A stretch of DNA of 64,000 nucleotides from assembly GCA_022701365.1 (NCBI GenBank), contig JAKUHH010000025.1, positions 1 to 64,000 of the forward strand. The letters are read 5' to 3'. This document shows positions 22,758 to 34,709 of this stretch, one piece after another. Each line of letters starts with the position of its first letter. Position 1 is the first letter of the stretch. The stretch is from Mycocentrospora acerina (Eukaryota; Ascomycota; Dothideomycetes; Pleosporales). The position numbers were made by a program, and so were the translations under genes. The notes beneath the pieces are model-generated. The model saw nothing but the letters and a program-made list of their open reading frames with translations. It made no database searches and was not told the origin of the DNA.

Positions 22758-24497
22758 TCACGTGGTGCTGTTTCCCACCCTCCTCGTCCCATCACGAACC
22801 CAAAAACTCGCCAAAATACTCAATACTGCTAGTATCGCCACAAACCAGAACCCTAGTCCTATAACCCCGTGTCTCAATCCTACTCCCATCGCCGCTAGTG
22901 CTATCGGCGGAAAAATAGACCTGCTGAGATTGCTGCAAATCACTCCTGTGGTATGGATCGTTCCGCGTACGCTGGGGTGAGGCGTACAGTCATTTATCAA
23001 CAGACTGGTCGCAGGCACAACTCCTGTCCGACCGGCGGCAAACAAAAGAGATATGACGAGCAATACAAACCATTCGAGTACTGGATATACGCTAGAAGCC
23101 TTCCGATCTTCATATTTCCCAAGAGACGGGACGAGCGCACAAAAAGGTGCAAGAAAGTATGTGATGGGAAAGAGGCAAAGAGCTGCTCTCCAGACTCGAA
23201 TCGTTCCCCATCTGGCCTGCAACCTCGGGTACACAAGAATTTGCAAAACGATGCCTACAAACCCAAAAGTAGACATGGCGATTCCGACAGTATGGGGTTG
23301 AAATCCTAAACCGCCTGAGAATCTAAATGATACACGTCGCACCCGCGAGCTTGAAACCGGCAAGCTGAGTAACATGACCCACAGAGTAGCAAATGTTCCC
23401 AGGTGGCCGGCGATGATGAATTGCGCAAACATGGTCTTGATGACGTTCGGAGTCCAAATCTTTATAAAGGGCAAAGCTTCTGGCTGATCGTATATGCTCT
23501 GAGGTTCGGGGGAACCGCCGCTATTAACCAAGGTGTTCTGTAAGAGTGCTGTGGTTTCACTGACATCCTCGTTGGATGGATGTTTGAACAAGGCCGCAGG
23601 CTCGGCTGCTCTAGCAGCCACCTGTGGCCCAGAGCTTTTCTTGATACTCATCAGGTGTTGCTGATATGTATCAGTGAGGTTGAAAATGGCAGCAACAGCC
23701 ACAATAACCTGGATGATCGCAATGCACACGTTTGGCATAGCAAACGGATATCCGGGAACAAAACTATGCTCAGAATCGGTAGACGCTAGATAGCCTCCTA
23801 TTAATGGACCTAGGACGGAGCCAAAATTCGCAAATAGTGGAAGCAATACAAACGCCCTTACACGATATCTGCAGACAAGGTTAACAGAGTATGCTCGTCT
23901 CCTGCTTCATGTCACATACTCCTTTTCTGGGTTGAGCTCTGCAGTCATACACCTGACCATTGCCACTGTTGCATTCAATGAACCATCCAGCATCTGCCAA
24001 GCAATTGCCTGCTGGAATGTGACCGAAAATCCGTAGCCCATGGTTGCCACACCTGAGGCTATTAAGCCAAAGACCAATACTGCTTTTCTGCCAATCAAAG
24101 GTTGGTCAGCTAATCGACCCCAAATAAGGCCCGTACAGACATGTGCACCAGTCTTGCAGCCAACTAGGAGGCCACATTGTGTTGCTATGGTTGCCGCTGG
24201 CGCATTAGGACTGAAATGCTGAAGTTGGAAAAACATGTACGACTGCAGGAGCAAGTAAACATCAGCAAGTTAGACAACAGTGCCATGTCTTACATGGATA
24301 GAGGACGCTGCTATAGAATCAGCGAACCGGGCTAGCATAAGGACAAGTAGTTGTGACTTTAAATCGTCAGTAATTTAGTGTCGTGCGTTCAAGCCAACTC
24401 GTCGGCTTACTTTGTGAGGAAGCGACCAGTACGATACATTCACAGACGGATCTCGTGATGAGGCTTGCACAACGCTAGGTCTTTCTGTAGTCTCCAT
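22758..24497 (-). CDS. MFS transporter (YCR023C / ZIFL-like group)
   Basis: The product is 527 aa, with exons on the minus strand at 24411-24497, 24294-24356, 23920-24242 and 22758-23868; introns are 54, 51 and 51 bp, GT-AG, and all preserve the frame. It starts METTERPSVV. The N-terminal half contains the MFS motif A in loop 2-3 (GRLADQPLIGRKAVLVFG) and the signature YRVRAFVLLPLFANFGSVLGPLIGG around helix 5. A long central loop has a TTALLQ segment. The C-terminal half has GLGFQPHTVGIAMSTFGFVGI and the helix pair TGVVPATSLLINDCTPH. This layout is typical of the fungal YCR023C-like proton-coupled facilitators of unknown substrate. Its start faces the next MFS gene across a 253-bp shared upstream region. 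Confidence 0.85.
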
Positions 24498-24750
24498 GAC
24501 TTATTTTGGAGAGAGCGCGAAGCAAAAGTGCAGAACCAGCAATGTAGGTATTTTAAGGTGACGGTTGGCTTACAGACATGCTTCTGCTTTATCAGATTTG
24601 CCAAGCATGCACCATCTGTTATCAGTTGCCACAATTACCCCGCTTGTTAACTGCTGAAATCAGCACCAGCCAATGACAATCTTGAAGAAATTCGAACAAT
24701 GATGAGCTTCACTCTATCAAACTTTGTCAACTTGAGTGAGCAAATTCAAC
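24498..24750. promoter_or_regulatory. shared upstream region of two divergent MFS genes
   Basis: Only 253 bp separate the start codon of the minus-strand MFS gene (24497) from that of the plus-strand MFS gene (24751), so both promoters must lie here or overlap. No clear TATA box or known operator was identified. Co-regulation is an inference from geometry. Confidence 0.5.
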
Positions 24751-26250
24751 ATGATCATCCAAACGTATGTTTCCAGCATATTGCGTGGCTCTGGAGTGTT
24801 CACAGTCCTCAAGTCATCCCGCGACGTCAAATGCCTTTTTATACAACGCTTTCTTCGCTTGTTTGCCTATGGAGCAACCTTTTTGATTCTCGTTCACTTC
24901 CTTACGAGCATTGGAATACCCGACAAGCTAGTCGGGCTCTTCATGACACTGACAATGCTGGGCGATGCTCTCATCAGCCTGGTATTAGTGTTGATTACCG
25001 ACAAACTCGGAAGAAGAAAAGTTCTCGCCCTCGGCGCAATGTTGATGACAATGAGTGGTGCCGTGTTTTCAATAAGCAGCACATATTGGATACTTGTCCT
25101 CGCGACCGTAGTCGGAGTCATCAGTCCAAGGTAAGCACACCTTGTCATATACGAGCTTTTAGTGCTAAACCTCTCCAGTGGTAATGAAATAGGCCCCTTC
25201 CGTGCGATCGAAGAGTCCATTCTTTCCCAGCTTACCGAAAAGGATGATCGCAGCGACATCTTTGCATGGTATACCATGTGTGGCACCGCTGGTGCTGCTA
25301 TCGGAACCATCACGAGCGGATGGATAGTTCAAGTCCTGTCGAAGAACCCTACAACAATAGATGTCAAAGCATACCGTATCATCTTTATCCTCTATGCTGC
25401 TCTCGGCATTGTCAAACTCGTTTTTGTACTATCTCTCAGCCCTAGTGTGGAACTTCACGGCCAAAAGGGCACTTATCAAGAAGTCATTGAACTAGAAGAC
25501 GATGGACTGTTGTCGCAATCATCATCTGCACGGAATTCGACCGACGATACGCTCTCAAACGTCTCAGAAAATCTCTCAGCGGATGCACCACGGAATTCGA
25601 AGCCTCCCAAAATCAATGCTCTAGGACGGTTCCAGGCATTACTCCCTCAAATATCTCGAAAGTCGCTGCTCATACTGTTCCGCCTCATATTTCTCTTCTC
25701 TCTAGACTCATTTGCATCTGGCATGGCTTCACCATCCTGGCTCACCTACTTCTTCACCACATTCCATAACGTTGAACCCGCCATTTTGGGCACATTGTTC
25801 TTTACAACAAATCTCCTTGCTACGCTGTCTAATTTTGCTGCCCTTCCTCTTGCCCGACGCCTTGGTCCCTTGAAGACGATGACATTCACACACCTTCCAT
25901 CTGCAATATTCCTTGCACTTATTCCATTTCCCAAAGCTGGACATTGGGGTACGCTATCATCCATGGCTCTTCTAAGTCTCAGAGCTTGTACCCAAAGTAT
26001 GGACCAAGCACCACGACAGGCCTTTTTGGCAGCTGTTATGAAGGATGAGGAAAGAACGGCGATTCTTGGTATTGTAAACATTGTAAAGACGATCGCGCAG
26101 GCAGGTGGCATAGGTAGCTCGGGAGTGCTAGCGGCGGGCAAATCGTGGCGTGTCATGATGGGAGGTGCAGGTCTGATGAAGGGAGTGTACGATTTGTTAA
26201 TGTTATGGACATTCCTTGGTGTTCCAGACAGAGAAGATGAAAATCAATAG
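24751..26250 (+). CDS. MFS transporter, major facilitator superfamily
   Basis: The product is 483 aa, with exons 24751-25130 and 25179-26250 around a 48-bp GT-AG intron that joins VISP to SGNEIGPFRAIEES. An in-frame stop at 24733 supports the first ATG at 24751. Motif A is DKLGRRKVLALG (helix 2-3 loop), and about 12 hydrophobic helices are split by an acidic, Ser-rich central loop (residues about 245-285). The second half includes GTLFFTTNLLATLSNFAALPLARRLG. The EEGPFRAIEE-like acidic segment after helix 4 and the DQAPRQAFLAAV segment are typical of a fungal MFS group without known substrate. It is not closely similar to its divergent neighbour. Confidence 0.82.
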
Positions 26251-28439
26251 GCAAGAGGGGTAGGTACCAAGAGCTGTAGGGTTGTGTATCGAGGTTCCGA
26301 GATAAATCTTGCAAGATAGGTTTCTTAAAGCATAGGGCAGAAAATGTAATCAGTACAAAAAAGTGTGGATGGTGAAGCAAAAATTCAAAAGCGGAAGCGA
26401 CCGTGGCTGCTGATACTGCAGCTGCAACTACATAAGTAGAAGTTGTCTTAGTTGTCCTGGAATACTCCTCTTTCTCTCATGTAGCGTAATGAGCTGAGTA
26501 GTTGTGATGAATGTTGTTAGTTTTGTGGATGCTACTTCTTGCCATTAATGATGTATAACAGTACTACAGTGATAAGTCATTTCAGGAATTCCGTTTTTCT
26601 TGTAACCACAACAAAAATATGCTCAGACTTAGACCATATCCATTCTTCCTAGACTAAAGTCCAGACTCAAAGCAACATATGATTGCAACGGCATACTCAG
26701 GCGGAGAACTTTGCAAGAAGCGATAGAGAGAAAGCTAATCATTGAGAACAATGGTAACAATACCTAAGCAAGTAATAGAAGAACAAATTTGACCTTCTCT
26801 TTCTCGAGAATCTAGATCTAAAAGAGACAGTTACTACTTTCTGCAACTTGATTTCTACATCGTTACAACCATGAGTAGTACCTGAGCGATAATGTGAAAT
26901 TTACACGGGAGGGCAGCAGGGGTGATGACAGTTAATTGACTTGACATAGGCTAATGAAATTTTCGGAATCAGCCGCTACAATTTGTTGGTACCAATACGC
27001 ACTTGTAAGCGCGCTCGTATTGCTCTAACCTAGCCAAATCGAGCTTTCCTTTGTCACTATCAATTTCAAATTCTGCAACAATCAAATATCTAGGTACAAT
27101 GCTTCCATCTTACCGAAAGTTCTAGTGTTGCAACTCTTCTTGTTCAATCTGATGTCGGTGCTTGCAACTTCTTACCCGACAGAAACAAAGAATTAATGAT
27201 TATCTTGCTTACCAAATCAGTACATTGCAATTCGTTTCGAGCAGCGTTTCCATCCGACTGTAACCATCAATGACCATAACTATGTCCTACAGCTTCATTT
27301 TATCTCCAGTGGTTTGCTTGCATTTCAATACTACAATGCAAGTTTGCTTGTTTATTCTTAGCGACACCGCGACATACAACGATTGTTCCTTGGCGATTCT
27401 ACTCTCTTGGCTCTATCATGCTAAGAAAGTCATCATATTTTTTTGTCTCTCTCAAGAGATCAATAAACATATTCGACGAACAGATGGAAATTATTTCGTT
27501 GGGATTCTAAACAAGATGAACAAAAATGCTGCCGAGTGCTGCTCATCCTCCGGATTGCAAAATCTCCTCTGCCGAACATTACAAGGGTTTCGCCAAGAGC
27601 TTGACCAAGCGAAGTGGGGCCGCTACCGGCATCGACCCTCCGGAGTTACCGCGGGCCCAAGGCTAGCTGACGTTTTCACATACGAATGGAGTAAGCGTTA
27701 GCGGATTTGACGCGGCATGTTCATATTTGCCGGCCACTAGCATGTCAGTGCAGATGGCAGCTGCCGTAAAGCGGAAGTCGTCTTCCATGACAATGAAACA
27801 GGCTGGGAGCCGAAGCTTCGTCTCTTCCCAAGTACAGTGCGCGGCTCCCTAGCTACAATGAGAAGATTGATTCCTGCGCCTGGATGCAAAAACCACGAGT
27901 CCAACATACTGTGGCATTTGCTGAATAGATTCTTCCCCACACGAATAATTTATCAATATAGGGGTCGTTGAGCCTGGTAACTTGATTGTAGGCTACCTCT
28001 GAAAAAAGCACCCATTTGGAAATTCTACAGGTTAAGTGCCAACGCTCTTTGGAAAAAGTTCGTCCTGTTCAGGTCGAACAATTGCCAAGGCAAGACTGGA
28101 CGACTAGCAGATTGACGTCACACAGGGGACAAAGCAGGTGCTTCGAGGCGGCGAATATTAGGAGCCAATGTAAAAGCCGAAGAGGCTCTACTGCAAGCCA
28201 ATGTTTCAGGTCCTGTTTGCCGCGAATCATGGTCAGTGTTCGTTCGTTATGAGAAAGACATACTTGAGATTGAGACGAACATGCACCTAGAGAGATGATT
28301 CAGCCTGCATCGTACGATGGCATGAAGCCATTTACGCTTTGGCTAGCTAGTAACGGGCAACAGTATCTACAGGGAGCTAGATACTATGTAAGCTTATGGG
28401 ATGCAAATCTCCCGCCACAAGGTGTATTTCACCTATCTA
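26251..28439. other. intergenic, no supported gene
   Basis: AT-rich to about 27.5 kb, then mixed. A small open frame at 27270-27701 and another at 28016-28252 show no domain, signal peptide or recognisable family. A GC-richer patch lies at about 27585-27665. The right end abuts a MITE copy. Confidence 0.45.
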
Positions 28440-28609
28440 CCATGGTAGCCCCAAGAAATTTTCCCAGATCGCCAATCCATGCGGGGAATTAGGTAAGAGT
28501 TCATGATTGGTTGTATGTATACGAATTCAGGATCTCTAAACAATAAGAGGAGTTCCGCCAAAAGTGCGCTGAAGTGGCGATTTGGAAAAACTTTTAGGGG
28601 TCACCGTGG
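28440..28609 (+). mobile_element. 170-bp MITE-like element, copy 1
   Basis: 37-bp terminal inverted repeats lie at 28440-28476 and 28573-28609 (right end reversed: ccacggtgacccctaaaag...). The left flank ends TA and the right flank begins TG, a possible decayed TA target duplication. The copy at 33867-34036 is the same length, has the same 37-bp ends, and its interior aligns to this one in reverse orientation. There is no coding capacity. Confidence 0.75.
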
Positions 28610-29382
28610 TGGAAGCAAATTCTTCTCATAAGGGGTAGCTGGCTTGAACACCACGCCATCGGCCTACGCCAGCTATTAGATTTACATCTCGCCATGCCCA
28701 AAACAGCCAAAGACTTTTTCTGTTGGGTTGCACGAATGAAGTAACAGCTTCGTCTTCATGCTTTGGATTTTCTGTCTGCTCAAGCGATGGCTGTTATAGA
28801 ATCGCTCTCGTCATTCTTGAAAGGCCAAGCCGGATGAGACACCAATTCCTAATTGGCCGATCTACCGAGGGTGCGGACCTGGGCGTAACTCGCATGTCGC
28901 GTGCTCAGATCCTGGTTTGTGCAGCTGAACTTCTAGAACGTATTCAACTCTAGCTCGGTGCCCAACATTACCACAACCCATCTTTATGCATGGCTCGCTC
29001 CCGCTGCACCAAAGTTTCGGAAACGCCGCTGGTAAACGTGGTAGAATCAACCAGCGATGTCGGGAAATACATTTGGCCGGACATCAATCAAATGTTTTTC
29101 GTATTTGTAATGTCGTGCCAATGCATGGCAAAAGCCATCGACCCAGCCCTACCCCGCAGTCGGTCGCAACTCCGTCAAATGTGGCAGCGGGCCAGCTCGT
29201 ATATCGCTGGACGGTCCAATTATATCACGAATTGATGAGTGTCAGACCACATCATTGGGTCGCGAGTAATGCAGCAATTCTATTAAACTAGTTTATCATC
29301 GTCGTCGCCGCAGGATGCGGATTTTGGTCGCGTTTGCCCACTTTCTCCCCCAGTCGCACACCCATATGACGCCTGTCATACC
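28610..29382. other. intergenic, upstream of rhodopsin-like gene
   Basis: No gene is supported. The last 90 bases are GC-richer and pyrimidine-rich and lead into the ATG at 29383. Confidence 0.4.
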
Positions 29383-30623
29383 ATGGCGACGGATTTGCAA
29401 TCAACTGTTTCCATGTGGATATGCCTTCTTATCTCAGCGGCTCTGATCCTAGTTCGAATCTGTTTGCGACGATGGAGGCAACAGCAGCTTACACAAGGTG
29501 ACTACTGGTGCTTATCCGCAGCAGCACTCATCATAGCCAGGCTGGTCGCGAATCATATGTTGATTTTGTATGGGACAACCAGGAGTGAGAATAGCTGTCT
29601 TCCTCATGCGGGAACCGCGAACTGACAACTTTACAGCATTGACACCGGAAAAGCGACTAGAATTGCTCGACCCTGCATTTGAAGCCGAGGCTTCTCGAAT
29701 CGTAATAGGAAGTAAGCTGGTATTGGGTACTCGGTCGCTGTTGGTTTGCTTGTGAGTACGAGTTGGTTTTGCACTCGTTACGTTGAACTTTCTCACATTC
29801 TGGCAGGTTGTGGTGTCTAAAAATGGCCGTTCTCGACCTGTTAGCAAAACTTATCATGAAATTGCCGTATGAACGAGTCGCCATGTATGGCTTTTGGACC
29901 GCAATTTTTTCAACTTTTGTTGCTTCTATCACCACTGTGTTTGTTGGGTGTTCTCCTTTCGAGCGACACTGGCAGATAAATCCCGACCCCGGACGCTGGT
30001 AAGTTTAAGTTCTATTTCCAGGACTGGACGAAATAGTACTAATTAGGGCAGCGTTGTAGGGAATCTCTGGCTGATTACATACGAGGCCAGCAACATCGTA
30101 ACCGACGTCCTGCTTATGATCGTTCCGCTCAGCCTAATATTGTCTGCCAATATTCCTGTCATGCAGTATGTATACCAAAAGACCATGCTACTTGCACAAG
30201 CTCTTCTCAATGTATCCATGGACTGATGTTCTACTTAGGCGCCTTCGAGTCCTGTCTCTCTTTAGCATCGGTATGCTTCTTATCGCCGTCAGCATCGTTC
30301 GAATCGTCGAAGGGAAGAATTCGAGGGTTCAACGCCGCCACACCGTGTGGGCCTCTTTGGAAGTTCTTTTCGCAGGCATCGTTGCCGTAAGCCCCACCAT
30401 CTACACGCTTGCTCATCATCGCCATGAAGATGGCTCTTATGATAAGAGCCATCTTTCTGTCAACCTTAGAGGTCGGACATTTCCTGGCAGCGTAGTCGAA
30501 GGCGACAAATACACTGCCAGGGTATGGACAGAGCTACATGATGGCGCAAGTAGAGTGGAGAACCCGAGCGTTGAGGGTATCTTAGTCGAGACTCGATACG
30601 AGACATTGAATGCGAAGGTGTAA
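29383..30623 (+). CDS. fungal rhodopsin-like 7-TM integral membrane protein
   Basis: The product is 335 aa from five exons: 29383-29584, 29637-29751, 29807-29998, 30052-30165 and 30239-30623; introns are 52, 55, 53 and 73 bp. It matches the large fungal family of PTH11-related / Rhodop-domain membrane proteins (PF20684): an N-terminal helix, LTQGDYWCLSAAALIIA, the pair SLLVCLLWCLKMAVLDLLAK, FWTAIFSTFVASITTVFVGC, SNIVTDVLLMIVPLSLIL and RLRVLSLFSIGMLLIAVSIVRIV, giving seven helices and a cytosolic tail. There is no CFEM domain or retinal-binding Lys, so 'rhodopsin' is only the family label. At the third intron the acceptor was placed at 30050-30051, because the earlier AG at 30045-30046 leads to a stop. 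Function is unknown. Confidence 0.78.
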
Positions 30624-31421
30624 CCAACTGAGTTGTACCCTGTAGATCTTGTGATGATGTCCTGGAGTTGTTACAAGTCGCCTTCCAGAAGAGTATACGG
30701 CGCGTGATTCAATGTTCAAGCAGTCCCAGGCTAGCTTCATTGTGGCGTGTGTCAAACTGGAGTAGTACTTGCGCCACCGAAGTGCATGAGATAACCCGAG
30801 GGTCACAACGTATTAAGTACCTGCAAACTGTCGAGTCAATCTCGAGACTGGCTACCTATAAGACAGGGATCTCGGCTGGTGAATCCTATTAGCCGCCGAG
30901 CACGGACCTTATTTGCGTGGAGTTATCTTCGAACTGGAATGCAGCAAGCACAAACATGCATGAGCACGATAAGTCGTTGAAGGAGCGCATGTTGCGCAAT
31001 CTAATCACACTTCAGCTAGTCCTCTTTACGACCAATATTTTACTAAATCCAACGACTCCCTTCCTTTTCAAGAAATTCAACAACTGTTTGAGTCGGTCCG
31101 TACGGTGTTCTAGATATCGGAGTGAATGATGTTCGCAATAGCGGGTCCAGATTGCACTCAATGTCACTACTACCTAGATAGTTCACTCACCCGTTCATGT
31201 CCGAGATCGAAACCCAATCACTTTCAGTTTGATTTATCGAGCTGCCATTCACGTCTTAGTGTAACTGTAGACGCGTCTTGCTCCAAAGAACTACGAATGT
31301 CGTGCTCCAAGGACTCTAGATATATATTGGCAACACTAAGAACTCTTGTAAAAGGCTTGTCAATCGCCCAAGGCTTGTCGTTTGTGCGATCCGTCTCACT
31401 CGTCCTCCATCATGGGTATGG
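30624..31421. other. intergenic, upstream of peptide transporter
   Basis: No gene is supported in 0.8 kb. The last 50 bases before 31422 are pyrimidine-rich (cgatccgtctcactcgtcct), typical of a fungal 5' leader. Confidence 0.4.
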
Positions 31422-33293
31422 TCTCATATGTGCCTGTCGGCAAGTGGAATACTATCTAACGACTCACAGCGACGGTTCAAGAAATTACTCACGCCTCACG
31501 AAATGACCTTGAGACCGGTTCTGAACTATCTCATAAGATAGACGATGAGTACATCCGGCCCACGCAAGAAGAGCAATCGACTCTACGGAAGGTTTCTGGC
31601 AGAATCCCTCCTATCGCCTACCTTATCTGTGTTGTCGAACTTGCAGAGCGTGCCTCATACTATGGTGTGAAGGGTGTCTTCAACAACTATATGCAATTTC
31701 CTCTTCCGAAAGGTGGAAATGGAGCTGGTGCGGTGGCCAAGAACAACCCCAACGGGCATGCGGGTGCTTTGTAAGTTGGACAACTGTTTTGCTCCAAATG
31801 CGTAGCTAACAGATTACAAGGAACCAAGGCCTTCAGTTTGCCTCAGCATTAGGGCTCCTGTTTACGTTCCTCTCCTACACGATTCCTATTTTCGGTGCCT
31901 GGCTGGCTGATGCTAAGCTCGGTCGGTTCAAGGTTATCGTCTGGGGTGTATTCATTGGAGGCGTTGCGCACGTCATCATGATCGGTGGTGCTGCTCCAGC
32001 CCTTCTGCAAGCAGGCAAAGGAGTAGCACCATTCGTTATCAGTTTCATCTTGTTGGCTTTCGGTGCTGGAATCTTCAAGCCGAACGTTGCTCCCCTTCTT
32101 CTGGACCAATACAGCCACCAGATACCGTACACCAGAACACTAGCAAGTGGAGAAAAGGTGGTTGTCGATCCCGAGACAACGATTCAACGAATCCTGCTCA
32201 TCTTCTATGCGTTTATCAACGTGGGAGCCTTTTTCGCCATTGCTTGTGTGTACGCGGAGAAGTATGTCGGATTCTGGCTTGCTTACCTTATGCCGGGTAT
32301 CGTCTACTTTGTCCTTCCCTTGCTGCTATTCTTTCTGAATAAGCGCCTGGTCAAGAAGCCCATCGTGGGCTCGGAGTTGTCACAATTTTTCAAGATTATT
32401 TGGGCCTCGGTCAAACACAACAAGGGAAAGTTGTGGGGAAAGAACTACTGGGATGCGGCTCGACCTTCTACCCTTGCTCAGAAAGGAGTTTCAGTGACGT
32501 GGTCAGACAAAGATGTGACCGATGTCTGGCGCACGCTTGTCGCTTGTCAGATCTTCCTATACTTCCCCATCTACAATATCAACGATGGTGGAATCGGGGC
32601 GGTACAATCGAACCAGGGAGCTTCGATGAGATCTGATGGAGCACCCAATGACTTGCTCAACAACTTGAACCCGTTGACTATCATCGTTTTCACGCCCATC
32701 ATTAGTCACGGTCTTTACCCACTTCTTCAGCGCTACAAGATTAAATTTGGGCGCATTGATCGCATGACCTTTGGGTTCATCCTGGCTGCTCTCTCGGGTG
32801 TGGTTGGTGCAATTGTGCAGTGGCGTGTGTACAAGACATCGCCATGTGGTTACCAGGCTTCAGACTGTGATGGTGTATCATCACTCTCCATTTGGTGGCA
32901 GCTTCCCAACGTGATGCTTGGAGCCATTTCGGAAATCTTCTGCAACGTCACTGCTTACGAGCTTGCGTACGCACGTTCGCCACCAAACACGAAGTCGCTT
33001 GTCATGGCTATGTTTTTGTTCACCACTGCTTTGTCTTCAGCCCTTTCTGAGATTTTGATTCCGGCGATCGCAGACCCACACCTCATCGTAAGTACATTAC
33101 TCCTAATGATAAGAATAGCATACTAACATCTCTGTAGTGGGTATGGGCAGGCCCGGCCATCGCTTTGTTTGCGCAGACTGCTATATTCTGGTGGAGGCAT
33201 CACGATATCAACAACGATGAGTTTATGGTTTACGAAGAGGACGTACCAGCGGAGATTACTCAGGCTCAGATTACGCCATTGAAAAATGAGTAA
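31422..33293 (+). CDS. proton-coupled di/tripeptide transporter (POT/PTR2 family)
   Basis: The 575-aa product belongs to the PTR2/POT family that imports di- and tripeptides with protons at the plasma membrane. Exons: 31422-31425, 31470-31770, 31821-33087, 33138-33293, with introns of 44, 50 and 50 bp. The first coding exon is only 4 nt (ATG G), after which the protein reads MATVQEITHASRNDLETGS. Family signatures: AYLICVVELAERASYYGVKG (the ExxER motif of helix 1), FGAWLADAKLGRFKVI, and FNPT/FYAFINVGAFFAI-type helix 5. An in-frame helix pair follows: SIWWQLPNVMLGAISEIFCN and VTAYELAYARSPPNTKSLVM. The extracellular loop QWRVYKTSPCGYQASDCDG has two Cys. It pairs logically with the secreted protease at 17376. 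Confidence 0.92.
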
Positions 33294-33866
33294 GGAGACG
33301 CTATCCATGACGATTTGAAGATTACATCCTTCTTGTGCTAGGCAGGTTGAAAGCGAAGTGTATGCTAGCGAGACATGAAATGCGTGCAATAATCATGAGA
33401 TGGTTGCTTATTCTATATCTTTTGTTCTACAGAACCTAGTAAAGAAAGCTATTCAATCAAAAGAAGTAATTTGGTGATATGTGTAAAATGCAGTAATTCA
33501 GTAACTATTACCCCTTAATACCTGTGGCAAGAGGGTTGTTTCCAACCAACACATTGCTCACATTCTAAATTCAATAAAAGTTTGAAGAATTAGCTAATTA
33601 GGAGATACGTAATACATCTCAGTATTAAAGGAGGTAAATATGTCGGATAAATCAGAAACAATCTCTTCCCTGTGCAGTATGATTTGGAGTTGCGCAATCA
33701 GTTTCCAACAGTTACACGCATTGCATTTGCTGTTCTGGAGACTTCTATAGTTGTAACTAACATGACTAATGCAAAAATTTGAATCGTTTTCATATGATGT
33801 ATAGGGCCGATCGTTATGTAGACAGCAATTCACGGAAGAGAGATCTGCAGGGTTTGCGGATGCCTA
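33294..33866. other. intergenic, AT-rich, between peptide transporter and MITE
   Basis: Presumed 3' UTR of the transporter, then AT-rich DNA. No gene is seen. The small minus-strand open frame at 33594-33833 is unremarkable. Confidence 0.4.
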
Positions 33867-34036
33867 CTAAGGTGACTCCCAGAAGTTTTCCCAAATTGCC
33901 ACTTTAGTCCACTTTTAGTGCAACTTCCCCCATTGGATATATATCATGGAAACAATCACATTCGACCAATCACAAGTTCTTTCTACACTTACCGCGCAGA
34001 GTGGCAAGTTGGGAAAACTTCTGATGGTCACCATAG
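33867..34036 (-). mobile_element. 170-bp MITE-like element, copy 2
   Basis: Terminal inverted repeats of 37 bp lie at 33867-33903 and 34000-34036 and agree at 32 of 37 positions by direct comparison. TA dinucleotides flank both ends (33865-33866 and 34037-34038), as expected for a Tc1/mariner-type target duplication. It is the same length as the copy at 28440-28609 and lies in opposite orientation to it. It is non-coding, so it would need a transposase supplied from elsewhere. Confidence 0.82.
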
Positions 34037-34709
34037 TATATCGCAGATCCTTGCGTCAATAGCTGCAACATATGTAGCAAGTGCCTGGATTTATGGCTCT
34101 GTACAATGACATCGAAAGCTGTAGCTACATTTAAGCAAATTTGAGGCACGGCTAGGGAGCTTTCTATTTGTAGAGATTAAGACTAACCACGCATCATTTA
34201 TGTGTGGTTCTCACGCCATATTTCGAAATTTGCTCCAATTCCTGTGTTAGCATAATCAGTCTTCTTGACATTGATGTTGACATTATACTCTCTGTCACAC
34301 CACAAAACTACCTGATCATACATTAATACTGAAACTTTGACATTACACATACGATTTCCATACCCCTCCTTGTGGGCAGGTTGAATTCAGAAGTTTTGCA
34401 GGCAAGACGCAACCTGCCAATCTCTAATTCAAAGACTCTCACGAAGCAGGAATTAGTCAACATGGGTTAAAACAACTTGAGCTGTGTTTTAGAATACTGT
34501 GGATTCGGGCAGAGTCTCTTGAAATGTACACGTTTATGGGTAGTGTTGGATGTATGAGGCAGTGGCAAAGAGAAACATTCTAAACCCCCAAGCAAGACGG
34601 CCGCCTGAAAATTTGTGACCAGGCTGTGTTAAATAGACTAGAAAGAACTGATTTGAATTGCAGAGGAAGATGAAGGAGGCTACTGTCATATTCTACAGTC
34701 TCTGCTATG
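34037..34709. other. intergenic, no supported gene
   Basis: Mixed-composition DNA between the MITE and the 3' end of the sterol isomerase gene. No open frame or RNA gene could be supported. Confidence 0.4.
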
